The notes below the pieces were generated by a model. That model was given only the letters and a program-made list of their open reading frames with translations, was not told where the DNA came from and did not search any database. A program made the translations under genes and the position numbers. 38,751 nt of DNA from Rhodopseudomonas sp. (lineage in GTDB: Bacteria > Pseudomonadota > Alphaproteobacteria > Rhizobiales > Xanthobacteraceae): contig WGNB01000068.1 in assembly GCA_016124795.1 (NCBI GenBank), positions 1 through 38,751 on the forward strand, given 5' to 3'. Positions 1 through 7,342 of the stretch are shown one piece after another (positions within the stretch are counted from its first letter, which is position 1; each line of letters begins with the position of its first letter).

Positions 1-110
1 GGGCCGACGTGTTCGACTATATCGAACGCTTCTACAACCCAAAACGGCGCCACTCCACCATCGGATATGTGAGCCCAATGGACTTTGAGATGAAGGCAGG
101 ATTAGCTTAA
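1..110 (+). CDS. IS3-family transposase OrfB, C-terminal end (partial)
   Basis: Reading from base 3, the frame encodes about 35 residues and stops with TAA at 108-110. The segment YNPKRRHSTIGYVSPMDFE is the hallmark C-terminus of the integrase (rve, DDE) domain of IS3-family OrfB transposases; the RRHS block lies just after the catalytic Glu. The rest of the gene lies left of the window, so intactness cannot be judged. It is followed at once by what looks like the element's terminal repeat, and the element interrupts the mrr-like gene on the opposite strand. The family call is firm; the IS subgroup is not. Confidence 0.9.
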   Translation, partial: ADVFDYIERFYNPKRRHSTIGYVSPMDFEMKAGLA

Positions 111-140
111 CCGGGTGTCATCCGAACCGGGTGCAGGCCA
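111..140 (+). mobile_element. Right terminal inverted repeat of the IS3-family element
   Basis: Directly after the transposase stop comes a roughly 30-base segment with CCGGGTG occurring twice and ending in GGCCA. IS3-family elements end in 5'-TG...CA-3', and the terminal CA is at 139-140. The reading frame of the mrr-like gene on the minus strand loses Mrr similarity exactly here, which places the boundary at about 140/141. The left end and the target duplication are outside the window, so the 3-4 bp duplication expected of this family cannot be verified. Confidence 0.7.
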
Positions 141-584
141 TGGTTCCAGAGCTAAAAGGGTCTCTAGTAAAATCTCTTTCCAAGGAAGGGTAATTTCCTC
201 GACGTCGTTCTCTTCCTCTTCTTCGTTATTATTTGCAGCCAGAGCTGCGGCGGCGCGGTCTGCTCTATTTTGTTGTTGGACCTGGTATTTTATCTCGCGA
301 ATTTCCTGATCCGACATTTCATAGCCTGCCGGAGTGAGGTGCCAGACACCACGTTCTGAATTCTCTAAAGCGCCACCTTTTTTCAAATAGGTGCGTGCCC
401 ATGCGAGTCGATAGCTAAACTCTGTTCGCGGGCCGTCACCGTGCAATTGCGCTCGTTGCTCGTCCGATAGATTCGCTGCGGTTGAGACGGCTTCTTCGAG
501 CTCGTCGATAGTCGCGGAGCCACCTCGGGCCCGTAGCGAATGAATTAGGGGAATGAAAAAAGTGTCAAACGACGGAAATCGCAT
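141..584 (-). pseudogene. mrr: Mrr-type restriction endonuclease, N-terminal half, cut by IS insertion
   Basis: The first about 148 codons match the Mrr N-terminal winged-helix domain: the opening MRFPSFDTFFIPLIHSL, then LSDEQRAQLHGDG, then the conserved R-x8-WARTYLKKGG block and a GVWHLTPAG tail. A linker rich in Glu/Asn follows (NNNEEEEEN). Mrr proteins normally continue into a C-terminal PD-(D/E)XK nuclease domain; here the frame runs into the IS end at about 140 and stops at 102-104, adding about 12 IS-derived residues. The catalytic domain is therefore missing and the product cannot cut DNA. The start ATG at 584 has an AGGA ribosome-binding site 6 bases upstream. Mrr enzymes cut methylated DNA; loss of function would relax that restriction. 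The distal half may survive beyond the left edge. Confidence 0.85.
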
Positions 585-860
585 TTTTTCCTGAGCGTTC
601 TGTGTGGCTAAAGAGCTCGGCGTCCCGCCGGGCGTTTGGGGGCGATAAGTAATATCCGGCCTTTTAAAAATGGCTCGTTGCTTTGGCTGTGGTTCTGAAC
701 ATAACCCTGATTGGGACTCGCGTAAATGTATTCACCCGTACTATTTTCAATGCGGCACTATTCGTGAATGGCCGGGACAAGCCCGGCCATGCCGGACGCG
801 GGTCAGAGGACGTCGTCCCTCGAGGCTCGTTGCGCTCGCACCTCAGGATGACATGGCTTG
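585..860. other. Intergenic region with a perfect hairpin repeat
   Basis: No convincing gene. A perfect 9-bp inverted repeat, ATGGCCGGG and CCCGGCCAT around ACAAG, lies at 768-790. It is followed by GC-rich text containing CTCGTTGCGCTCGCACCTCA at about 824-843. Both resemble short palindromic intergenic repeats that are common and dispersed in Bradyrhizobium-like genomes; that comparison is from memory. The small Cys-containing frame at 670-861 runs straight through this repeat and has no ribosome-binding site, so I do not call it. Confidence 0.5.
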
Positions 861-1073
861 ACCTTCGCCTTATCCGGCCTTGCCATCCAACTGATCAGCG
901 GCATCGCCGGCAGCATCCAGCCGAGCCCGGCAATGATATTGAATAAGGGTGGCGACCCAGCCATTGATCTCGGTGAGCGCCGATTGCGCCAGCGCCATTG
1001 GCGGCAGCGCCCAGAAGCAGACCTGTACGATCATCAGGATCGAACCGACAAATTTACCGGTCCGGAGCGGTAT
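861..1073 (-). pseudogene. Degenerate duplicate of the DUF2842 membrane-protein gene
   Basis: The segment aligns along its whole length with the intact DUF2842 gene at 2297-2512. It has four disabling differences. The start ATG is ATA (1071-1073). The AAGGA ribosome-binding site is changed to AACGA. A one-base insertion near 940-948 shifts the frame. The stop codon has been lost. Long identical stretches remain, for example around the codons for WALxxMALAQSALT. The copies are in direct orientation about 1.4 kb apart and bracket the SGNH-hydrolase gene. Confidence 0.85.
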
Positions 1074-1120
1074 GGGTCAGGGTCGTTATTGGTAAACCTA
1101 GCCTGTGTGGCCACCGTCGT

Positions 1121-2194
1121 TCAGGCGACCCGGCGCGGGATCGTGGCGATGACGTTCTTGAACTGCTGCGCGATCAGCTTGAAGCCGTCGGCGTTGCCGT
1201 GCATTTCGTCGGTCCACAGGGCGCGGTTCGGTCCGGCATAGGTGTCGGCGGTGCCGATCGTTCCGAACAATTCGATGAGATGAACATTGCCTTGCGATTC
1301 CGGCAGGGCGGCGACGCGGCGCAGCCGGTCGCGATAGAGGCCGAGCATGTAATTAATGATGTCGCGCCACAGGGTCGGCCCGGGAATATGACGGCTGTTC
1401 TGCATCGGGCCGCCGAGCCATTGGCCGCCGTCGCGCGACGGGCGCGGGTCGGGATAGTCGTAAGTGTGGATGATGACGTGACATCCGGCGGCGATGAGCC
1501 GCTGGGTATATTGGCGGAAGTTATATTCGACGTAATTCAGCGTCAGGTCGAAGTCGCTGGTGACGTAATCCTGAGGCGGCTTTCCATCCCGAAAGTTGGT
1601 CAGGAACTGCGCGAGATTGCCGACGACGTCATTGCCCGACACGCTGAGGATGACGATCTCCGGATGTTCGATGGCCACCGTCTTGAACAGGCCCTTAGGC
1701 GTGCCGTCAGCGTATGTTTCGTTTTCATCGTTGATGACATCGGCCCAGGTGTCGCCGGCACGGGCGAGACTGAGCAGCGCATAATCGTCGCCGATCCACT
1801 CGCCGTTGTCCTTGTTGCACGGATATTCGAGCCATGAATCGCCTTCGCCGACGATGCGCGGGCCTTTATAGGCCGGGTCGGCGATCTTCTTCAGATAGCG
1901 GCGACGTTTAGCCGGCCGCTTCCATTCCAGGATGTCGGGAATGCTGAGGAAACTTTGCGCTTCGAGGATGCGGTCGTCGGGCGGCGTGCCGCGCGGCACG
2001 AGCATCAGCCGGCCGTTCGGCGCCCGGCGCGGTTCGACCATTGCGGCGATGTCACGTTCGGTTTTGCGTATTTCCTGTTCGTCGCGATCGGTGTCGTCGC
2101 GGGTCAGGGCGCTGATCCCGATATTGCTGCGCGCCTTCGCAATCAGCGCGTTGACCTCGCGTTCAATTTCCAGCTTGCGTGCAATGTCCACCAT
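1121..2194 (-). CDS. SGNH/GDSL-fold hydrolase, cytoplasmic, unknown substrate
   Basis: The 357-residue protein carries the SGNH blocks in order: block I GEGDSW with the nucleophile Ser near 120, a Gly block II candidate (ARAGDT), block III SGND with Asn near 188, and block V DEMH with Asp/His near 329 and 332. These would form the Ser-His-Asp triad and oxyanion hole of esterases, lipases and acyltransferases of this fold. There is no signal peptide or membrane segment. The first 110 residues are a charged, helical extension outside the usual catalytic domain, so the protein is longer than a typical 200-residue GDSL esterase. I chose ATG 2194, which has GGGGGA 5 bases upstream, over the in-frame TTG at 2209. 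Substrate is unknown. It lies between a dead and a live copy of the DUF2842 gene. Confidence 0.75.
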   Translation of the reverse strand: MVDIARKLEIEREVNALIAKARSNIGISALTRDDTDRDEQEIRKTERDIAAMVEPRRAPNGRLMLVPRGTPPDDRILEAQSFLSIPDILEWKRPAKRRRYLKKIADPAYKGPRIVGEGDSWLEYPCNKDNGEWIGDDYALLSLARAGDTWADVINDENETYADGTPKGLFKTVAIEHPEIVILSVSGNDVVGNLAQFLTNFRDGKPPQDYVTSDFDLTLNYVEYNFRQYTQRLIAAGCHVIIHTYDYPDPRPSRDGGQWLGGPMQNSRHIPGPTLWRDIINYMLGLYRDRLRRVAALPESQGNVHLIELFGTIGTADTYAGPNRALWTDEMHGNADGFKLIAQQFKNVIATIPRRVA

Positions 2195-2296
2195 GGTGGT
2201 CCCCCGCAATTGCAGCCAGGAAAGAATGCAACCACGGTATCGGCGGACGATGGCGACGGCAAGCGGGATTTGGCGGCGGGCGGGCCGGCGCTAAGG

Positions 2297-2512
2297 TCAG
2301 GCCTTGGCCTTATCTGGCCTCGCCATCCATGCGATCAGCGGCATCGCCGGCAGCACCCAGCCGAGCCCGGCGACGATATAGAACAGCGCCGCGACCCAGC
2401 CATTGATGTCGGTGAGCGCCGATTGCGCCAGCGCCATCGTCAGCAGCGCCCAGAAGCAGACCAGCACGATCAGCAGGATCGAGCCGATGAATTTTCGCAG
2501 ACGGGAGGGCAT
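2297..2512 (-). CDS. DUF2842 small membrane protein
   Basis: A 71-residue protein with a basic N-terminus (MPSRLRKFIG) and two hydrophobic helices, about residues 9-28 and 38-62, ending in a charged tail. The pattern RLRKxIGxxxLxxLV followed by GWxxxLFYxxAGLxWVLPAMPLIxWM is that of DUF2842, a family of small alphaproteobacterial inner-membrane proteins of unknown function. It has a good AAGGA ribosome-binding site about 11 bases before the ATG. It is divergent from ctaA; DUF2842 and ctaA are often neighbours in Rhizobiales, which hints at a link with heme A or cytochrome oxidase biogenesis, but nothing in the sequence proves this. Confidence 0.85.
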   Translation of the reverse strand: MPSRLRKFIGSILLIVLVCFWALLTMALAQSALTDINGWVAALFYIVAGLGWVLPAMPLIAWMARPDKAKA

Positions 2513-2728
2513 GGGGCAGGGTCCTTACGAAATAGTCTGCCGGTTGAAACCGGCACAAGAATACGTGGCGAACAGGGCATGATCCCGCCCGCGTGCGGGG
2601 GAAGGGAGCAGGCCGAATATGCCGCACCGAATTGAGCGACGGCGCGGGGCGCGGCGATTTGCGTTTTCGTGTCCCCTGACTATATGGTCCGCGCACCCTG
2701 CCGCAAGCATCGAATGGGCTCGCATTTC

Positions 2729-3832
2729 ATGGCCGAATTTTCGTCTCCGTCCGCCCCGAAGGCGCAAGGGCGCCATCAAGGGCGCCCTGGCGCCGTCCGC
2801 GTCTGGCTGCTTTGTGTCGCGGCAATGATCTTCCTGACGCTGGTAATCGGCGGCGCGACCCGGCTGACGGAATCGGGGCTGTCGATCACTGAATGGAAGC
2901 CGGTGACCGGCGTGCTGCCGCCGCTGTCGCAGGCCGACTGGCAGGGTGAATTCGACAAATATAAGGCGATCCCGCAATACCAGGAACTCAACCGGGGCAT
3001 GTCGCTCGGCCAGTTCAAGGTGATCTATTTCTGGGAATGGACGCACCGGCTGCTGGCGCGCACCACCGGTTTCGTCTTCCTGCTGCCATTCGTGTTCCTG
3101 CTGTGGCGCGGCTGGGTGCCGCAACGCCTGAAGGCGCGGCTGTGGATCATCTTCGGTGGCGGCGCGGCGCTCGGCGCGGTCGGCTGGTGGATGGTGTCGT
3201 CGGGGCTGGCCGGTTCCAAGCTGGTCAGCGTATCGCAATATCGATTGGCTTTTCACCTGACGCTGGCGAGCGCGATCTATGCCGCCGTGCTGTGGACCGC
3301 GCAGGGGTTGGTGGCGCGGACGACGGAAGCTGTGCCCGGCCGGCTGCGCTATGGCGCACTGGCGATTGCCGGCCTGGTGCTGTTGCAGATCTATCTTGGC
3401 GCGCTGGTCGCCGGCCTCGACGCCGGCCTCGTCTATAACACCTGGCCGCTGATCGACGGTCACCTGGTGCCGGATGCGGCAAAGCTTCTTTACATCACGC
3501 CGGCGTGGCGCAACTTCTTCGAACATCGGCTGACCGTGCAGTTCGACCATCGTATGGTCGCCTATACGATCTGGCTGATCACGGTGTTGCATGCCGCCGA
3601 TGCCTGGCGTTCGCGCCAGGCGGCCGGCTCGGCGATCGTGTTGGCGTTGCTGGTGACGGCGCAGGCCGCGCTCGGCATCTTCACGCTGTTGCACGCCGCG
3701 CCGATCGCACTGGCGCTGCCGCATCAATTGCTGGCGGTCGTGGTGCTGACCGCCGCGATCGTTCACGCCCAGAAGCTGGCGCGGCCGGCCGTCGTCGCCG
3801 CCGCGCCGCGGCTGGTCGAACAGGGCGCCTGA
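2729..3832 (+). CDS. ctaA: Heme A synthase (COX15/CtaA)
   Basis: CtaA oxidises the C8 methyl of heme O to the formyl group of heme A for aa3-type cytochrome oxidase, in the inner membrane. The roughly 367-residue protein has eight hydrophobic helices. Family marks are the first helix [18 protein letters not shown], the heme-ligand motifs [10 protein letters not shown] and [15 protein letters not shown], the central [21 protein letters not shown], and the late LPHQLLA. The length fits the long alphaproteobacterial CtaA type. In-frame starts exist upstream (GTG 2669, ATG 2684, ATG 2714). I prefer ATG 2729 because the residues before it look non-natural, but no start has a strong ribosome-binding site. 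The gene ends two bases from the convergent metY. Confidence 0.93.
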   Translation: MAEFSSPSAPKAQGRHQGRPGAVRVWLLCVAAMIFLTLVIGGATRLTESGLSITEWKPVTGVLPPLSQADWQGEFDKYKAIPQYQELNRGMSLGQFKVIYFWEWTHRLLARTTGFVFLLPFVFLLWRGWVPQRLKARLWIIFGGGAALGAVGWWMVSSGLAGSKLVSVSQYRLAFHLTLASAIYAAVLWTAQGLVARTTEAVPGRLRYGALAIAGLVLLQIYLGALVAGLDAGLVYNTWPLIDGHLVPDAAKLLYITPAWRNFFEHRLTVQFDHRMVAYTIWLITVLHAADAWRSRQAAGSAIVLALLVTAQAALGIFTLLHAAPIALALPHQLLAVVVLTAAIVHAQKLARPAVVAAAPRLVEQGA

Positions 3833-3834
3833 GG

Positions 3835-5118
3835 TTACTTCAGGCCCTGTTCGAGATCGGCGATGATGTCGGCGACATCCTCGATGCCGATCGACAGCCG
3901 CACCACGTCCGGGCCGGCGCCGGCCTTGGTCTTCTGCTCGTCGGACAGCTGCTTGTGCGTGGTCGAGGCCGGATGGATGATCAGCGACTTGGTGTCGCCG
4001 ATATTGGCCAGATGCGAGAACAGCTTGACGTTGGAGACGAGCTTGACGCCGGCGTCGTAGCCGCCCTTCAGGCCGACCGTCATCACCGCGCCGCAGCCCT
4101 TCGGCACGTATTTCTGCGCCAGCGCGTGATATTTGTCGGACGCCAGACCCGGATAGGACACCCAGGCGACTTCCGGGCGCTGGCTGAGCCATTGCGCGAC
4201 GGCGAGCGCGTTTTCGGAATGGCGCTGCATCCGCAGCGGCAGCGTTTCGATGCCGGTCGCGATCAGGAAGGCGTTGAACGGCGATAGCGCCGGTCCGAGA
4301 TCGCGCAGACCGAGCACGCGGCAGGCGATGGCGAAGGCGAAATTGCCGAAGGTCTCATGCAGCACGATGCCGGAATATTCCGGGCGCGGTTCGCACAGCA
4401 TCGGATATTTCCGGTCGCGCGACCAGTTGAAGGTGCCGGCATCGACGATGATGCCGCCGATCGAGTTGCCGTGACCGCCGAGAAACTTGGTGAGCGAATG
4501 CACCACGACGTCGGCGCCGTAATCGATCGGCTTGCACAAGTAGGGCGTCGCCAGCGTGTTGTCGACGACCAGCGGCACACCGGCCTTGCGCGCGACCTGA
4601 GCGATGGCTTCGATATCGGTGACGATGCCGCCGGGGTTGGCGATCGACTCGATGAAGATCGCCTTGGTCTTCGGCGTCACCGCGCGCTCGAACGAACCGA
4701 TATCGTCCGGGTCGGCCCAGACCACGTTCCAGCCGAAGCTCTTGAATGAGTGGTTGAACTGGTTGATCGAGCCGCCATAGAGCTTGGTCGAGGCGATGAA
4801 CTCGTCGCCCGGCGTCAGCATCGCGTGCATCACCAGCACTTGCGCGGCGTGGCCTGACGCCACCGCCAGCGCCGCGGTGCCGCCCTCGAGCGCGGCGACC
4901 CGTTCCTCCAGCACCGCGCAGGTCGGATTGCCGATGCGGGTATAGATGTTGCCGAAGGCTTGCAGCCCGAACAGCGAGGCGGCGTGCTCGACGTCGTCGA
5001 AGACATAGGATGCCGTCTGATAGATCGGCGTGGCGCGCGCGCCGGTCGCCGGGTCGGGTTTGGCGCCGGCGTGAATCGCCAAGGTGTTGAAGCCGGGGGT
5101 GCGTTCGACGTCGGCCAT
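3835..5118 (-). CDS. metY: O-acetylhomoserine aminocarboxypropyltransferase (sulfhydrylase)
   Basis: A 427-residue PLP enzyme of the Cys/Met metabolism family. It makes homocysteine (or methionine) from O-acetylhomoserine and sulfide (or methanethiol) in the cytoplasm. Visible marks: the N-terminal FNTLAIHAGAKPDPATGARATPIYQTASYVF typical of MetY, the YTRIGNPT loop, the substrate loop SxKLYGGSxNQF, the cofactor Asp in VVDNTLATP, and the PLP lysine in HSLTKFLGGHG. The length of about 430 and the FxxxGNIYTRIGNPT context favour MetY over cystathionine gamma-synthase or MetZ (about 400). The start ATG has GAGGAAA just upstream. A promoter candidate lies 42-71 bases before the start. No SAM riboswitch is recognised in the leader. 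Confidence 0.93.
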   Translation of the reverse strand: MADVERTPGFNTLAIHAGAKPDPATGARATPIYQTASYVFDDVEHAASLFGLQAFGNIYTRIGNPTCAVLEERVAALEGGTAALAVASGHAAQVLVMHAMLTPGDEFIASTKLYGGSINQFNHSFKSFGWNVVWADPDDIGSFERAVTPKTKAIFIESIANPGGIVTDIEAIAQVARKAGVPLVVDNTLATPYLCKPIDYGADVVVHSLTKFLGGHGNSIGGIIVDAGTFNWSRDRKYPMLCEPRPEYSGIVLHETFGNFAFAIACRVLGLRDLGPALSPFNAFLIATGIETLPLRMQRHSENALAVAQWLSQRPEVAWVSYPGLASDKYHALAQKYVPKGCGAVMTVGLKGGYDAGVKLVSNVKLFSHLANIGDTKSLIIHPASTTHKQLSDEQKTKAGAGPDVVRLSIGIEDVADIIADLEQGLK

Positions 5119-5159
5119 GATGTTTCCTCGCTTGTGCGGTTGGCGCTTGGTTGGGCCGG

Positions 5160-5189
5160 ATTAAACGGGGCCAGTGGGCAGGCCGTCAA
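5160..5189 (-). promoter_or_regulatory. Candidate sigma-70-type promoter of metY
   Basis: On the minus strand, TTGACG (5184-5189) and TTTAAT (5160-5165) are separated by 18 bases, matching the housekeeping -35 and -10 consensus in 5 of 6 positions each. The predicted start of transcription is about 35 bases before the metY ATG. This is sequence matching only. Confidence 0.45.
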
Positions 5190-5278
5190 GGCGGCGTCGC
5201 TGCCGGCGCGCAAAAAGCGGGGCGTCTGCTGTCAAACCGTCTGAAAAGAGAAAATCCGGCGCGTTGCCGCAGGTGGGC

Positions 5279-5845
5279 CTAGCCGTCGCCTTCTTTGCCT
5301 TTGTCGTTACCATTCCCGCTGCCCAGGCCCATGCGCTGAACGCCGCCGGGCAGGATCTGCGCGCGCTTCGACGACAGCGTGCGCGAGTTGACGCCGATCC
5401 AGGAAATCTCCGACGACAGACGGCCATATTCGATTTTCGGACAGCGGTTCATCACCACCTTGATGCCGGCGGCTTCGGCGAGCGCGGCGGCTTCGTTATT
5501 GCGGATGCCGAGCTGCATCCAGATCACCATTGGCAAAGGCTTAAGCGCCAGCGCCTCCTCGACCACCGGCATCACGTGCTCCGGCGCGCGGAAGATATCG
5601 ACCATGTCGATCGGTTCGGGAATGTCGGCCAGATGTGCGTAGACCTTCTGGCCGAGCACTTCCTTGCCGGCGTGGCCCGGATTGACCGGGATGACGCGGG
5701 TGCCGCGCTCGAGAAAATACTTGAAGACGAAATAGCTCGGCCGCGAGGTGTTCGGCGAGAAGCCGACCATGGCGATGGTCTTCACGGTATTGAGAATGCC
5801 GCGGATGTAATTGTCGGGGTAGGAGTCGTGGTTCAACTTGATCAC
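5279..5845 (-). CDS. CoA-binding domain protein (YccU-like)
   Basis: A 188-residue protein with a single CoA_binding_2 Rossmann-type domain of the YccU family. Marks are KTIAMVGFSPNTSRPSYFVFKYF near residue 22, RVIPVNPGHAGKEVLGQKVY, IDMVDIFRAPEHV, and the C-terminal VVMNRCPKIEY with a strictly conserved Cys. The family binds CoA or acyl-CoA; its cellular role is unsettled. The tail SWIGVNSRTLSSKR is typical of Bradyrhizobium-type homologues. The start appears to be GTG 5845; the family usually begins near NHDSYPDNYIRGIL, so translation must start within a few codons of this point. A nearby ATG at 5849 is in another frame. It sits in a leftward run with metY and the genes to the right. Confidence 0.85.
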   Translation of the reverse strand: MIKLNHDSYPDNYIRGILNTVKTIAMVGFSPNTSRPSYFVFKYFLERGTRVIPVNPGHAGKEVLGQKVYAHLADIPEPIDMVDIFRAPEHVMPVVEEALALKPLPMVIWMQLGIRNNEAAALAEAAGIKVVMNRCPKIEYGRLSSEISWIGVNSRTLSSKRAQILPGGVQRMGLGSGNGNDKGKEGDG

Positions 5846-5853
5846 CCATTCGC

Positions 5854-5953
5854 CATTCCGGGCGCGAGCTTAGCGAGCGAACCCGGAATCCAGAAACCTA
5901 TTCGGAGTATCGTTCTGGATTCCGGGTTTGCGCCTCCGGCGCACCCCGGAATG
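5854..5953. repeat. Long palindromic intergenic repeat
   Basis: A nested inverted repeat. An inner 14-bp perfect stem, CCCGGAATCCAGAA (5882-5895) with TTCTGGATTCCGGG (5913-5926), is flanked by an outer pair, CATTCCGGG at about 5854 and CCCGGAATG at 5945-5953. The CCGGAAT core thus occurs four times in alternating orientation. It resembles the mobile palindromic units scattered between genes in Bradyrhizobium-like genomes. It lies between two leftward genes and could act as a transcription attenuator or mRNA-stability element. It has no U-run, so it is not a classical terminator. Confidence 0.7.
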
Positions 5954-5962
5954 ACCGATGAA

Positions 5963-6583
5963 CTAACTCGCGCCCGTCTTTGTTGCCAGCGCCGCCCGCA
6001 AACGGGCATTCTCCGCTTCGAGTTCGGCGATCCTCGTTTGAACCCGCGCCATCGCTTCGGCGATGTCGGCCTCGGTGAAACGGGTGACGATGTGCTGCTG
6101 GCAGTTCACGTCCCAGGCGTCGATGTTGAACAGGATAGCGCGTTCGGGCTTGGCCTTGTAGCCGGCGTCGAACAGCCTTTCGATCAGCGCCGGATCGTCC
6201 TCGACCACGCGGGCGTGGCCCCAGATCTTGATGCGTTGCTGGCGCGCCGGATCGAGCAGGAACAGGAAGGCGCGATCGTTCTCGCTCAGGTTCGCCAGCG
6301 TGATGTACTGCCGGTTGCCGCGATAATCGGCAAAGCCGAGAGTATGCGCGTCGACGACCTTGATGAAGCCCTTCGGTCCGCCGCGATGCTGGATATACGG
6401 CGCTCCCAGCGCATTGGCGGTACCGAGAAACGCCGTGTCCTGTTCGGCGATGAAACTCGCCAGCTCAGGCGTCACCATATCGGGAAAGCCTTCCGCGATG
6501 CGCCGCGCATAGGCTTTCATCGAACCGCGCGCGGCCATCTCGCGTTGGGCGGCCGGGGTGAAGACGAGGGTGGCGTTGTTCAT
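5963..6583 (-). CDS. Pyridoxamine 5'-phosphate oxidase-like FMN-binding protein
   Basis: A 206-residue protein of the split-barrel flavin-binding (PNPOx-like) superfamily. The central block, DTAFLGTANALGAPYIQHRGGPKGFIKVVD followed by YRGNRQYITLANLSENDRAFLFLLD and KIWGHARVVEDD, is typical of the COG3576-type group, which is distinct from true PdxH. The last 35 residues form a short coiled coil (MARVQTRIAELEAENARLRAAL). It probably binds FMN and may be a reductase or oxygen/stress-related flavoprotein; the substrate is unknown. I chose ATG 6583, with AGGA about 9 bases upstream, over the in-frame GTG at 6622. Confidence 0.85.
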   Translation of the reverse strand: MNNATLVFTPAAQREMAARGSMKAYARRIAEGFPDMVTPELASFIAEQDTAFLGTANALGAPYIQHRGGPKGFIKVVDAHTLGFADYRGNRQYITLANLSENDRAFLFLLDPARQQRIKIWGHARVVEDDPALIERLFDAGYKAKPERAILFNIDAWDVNCQQHIVTRFTEADIAEAMARVQTRIAELEAENARLRAALATKTGAS

Positions 6584-6646
6584 GGCCGGTCCTGTCACTG
6601 AAGCCGACGCGGCGCTGTTCACACCGCGTGGCTCACATCGCCCTGT

Positions 6647-7291
6647 TCACGCGGCCTTGCTGAAATCCGCCAGCACCGATTTCTCGAAATCCAGCAGCTT
6701 CTGCACGCTCGGCCGGGTCTTCATGCGCTCGAAATGTGCCATGCAGTTGGCGAATTTTGACAGATCGAGATCGAACGACGCGGCGCGGCGGAAGCACCAG
6801 AAGAACAGCGCATCCGGCGCGGTGAAATGATCGAAGAAATAATCGCGGCCGGCGAGCATGGTGTCGGCGAGCGCGAAGTTCTCGAACAGATGTTCGGTCG
6901 CGCTCTTGCGGATGCCGTCGGCGGCTTCCGGCAGCGGACAGACGGCGGCCGGCGAATTGAGCCGGCTCAGGAACGGGTGGATGCCCGCCGAACACCACGA
7001 CAATAGCGACATCGCCTGCAATTCCTGCCAGGGGTCGGCCGGCAACAGTCTGGCGTGCGGAAAGGTTCGCGCGATCCAGAATTGAATGGCGATGTTTTCG
7101 CTCAGTGTCTGGCTGTCGACCACCAGCAGCGGCACTTTGTGCTTGGGGTTGAGCTTCATGTAATCGGGCGACTTGTGCTGGCCCTTTTTCATGTTGATGG
7201 CTTCGACCTTGAAGTCGGCGCCGGCCTCGGTCAGCGTGATATAGGGCGCCAGCGAACAGGCGATCGGCGCGTAATAAAGGGTGATGTCCAA
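6647..7291 (-). CDS. Glutathione S-transferase family protein
   Basis: A 214-residue two-domain GST. The N-terminal thioredoxin fold begins MDITLYYAPIACSLAPYITLTEAG, with Ser/Cys in the catalytic loop as in bacterial beta-class enzymes. The cis-Pro motif is KVPLLVVDSQTLSENIAIQFWIA, including the SEN glutathione-binding turn. The C-terminal all-helical domain contains the N-capping region ADTMLAGRDYFFDHFTAPDALFFW. It would conjugate or reduce electrophiles with glutathione in the cytosol. The apparent start is a TTG at 7291 with GGAGA 5 bases upstream; no ATG fits the fold's first strand. It is read leftward with its neighbours. Substrate unknown. Confidence 0.88.
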   Translation of the reverse strand: MDITLYYAPIACSLAPYITLTEAGADFKVEAINMKKGQHKSPDYMKLNPKHKVPLLVVDSQTLSENIAIQFWIARTFPHARLLPADPWQELQAMSLLSWCSAGIHPFLSRLNSPAAVCPLPEAADGIRKSATEHLFENFALADTMLAGRDYFFDHFTAPDALFFWCFRRAASFDLDLSKFANCMAHFERMKTRPSVQKLLDFEKSVLADFSKAA

Positions 7292-7342
7292 GGTCGTCTC
7301 CGGCGGGTGGGTGAAGGCTGGCGTGACAGAAGAAAGCCGGAC

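Noticed and set aside
670-861. Small Cys-containing reading frame (MARCFGCGSEHN...)
   Set aside because: No ribosome-binding site, and it runs through a palindromic repeat; the C-terminal half is repeat sequence.
2525-4192. 555-codon minus-strand frame across ctaA and the end of metY
   Set aside because: Shadow of ctaA and metY; Arg/Gln/His-rich with no recognisable domain.
5119-5278. SAM riboswitch before metY
   Set aside because: The SAM-II core pattern common before met genes of alphaproteobacteria is not present; a simple promoter is seen instead.
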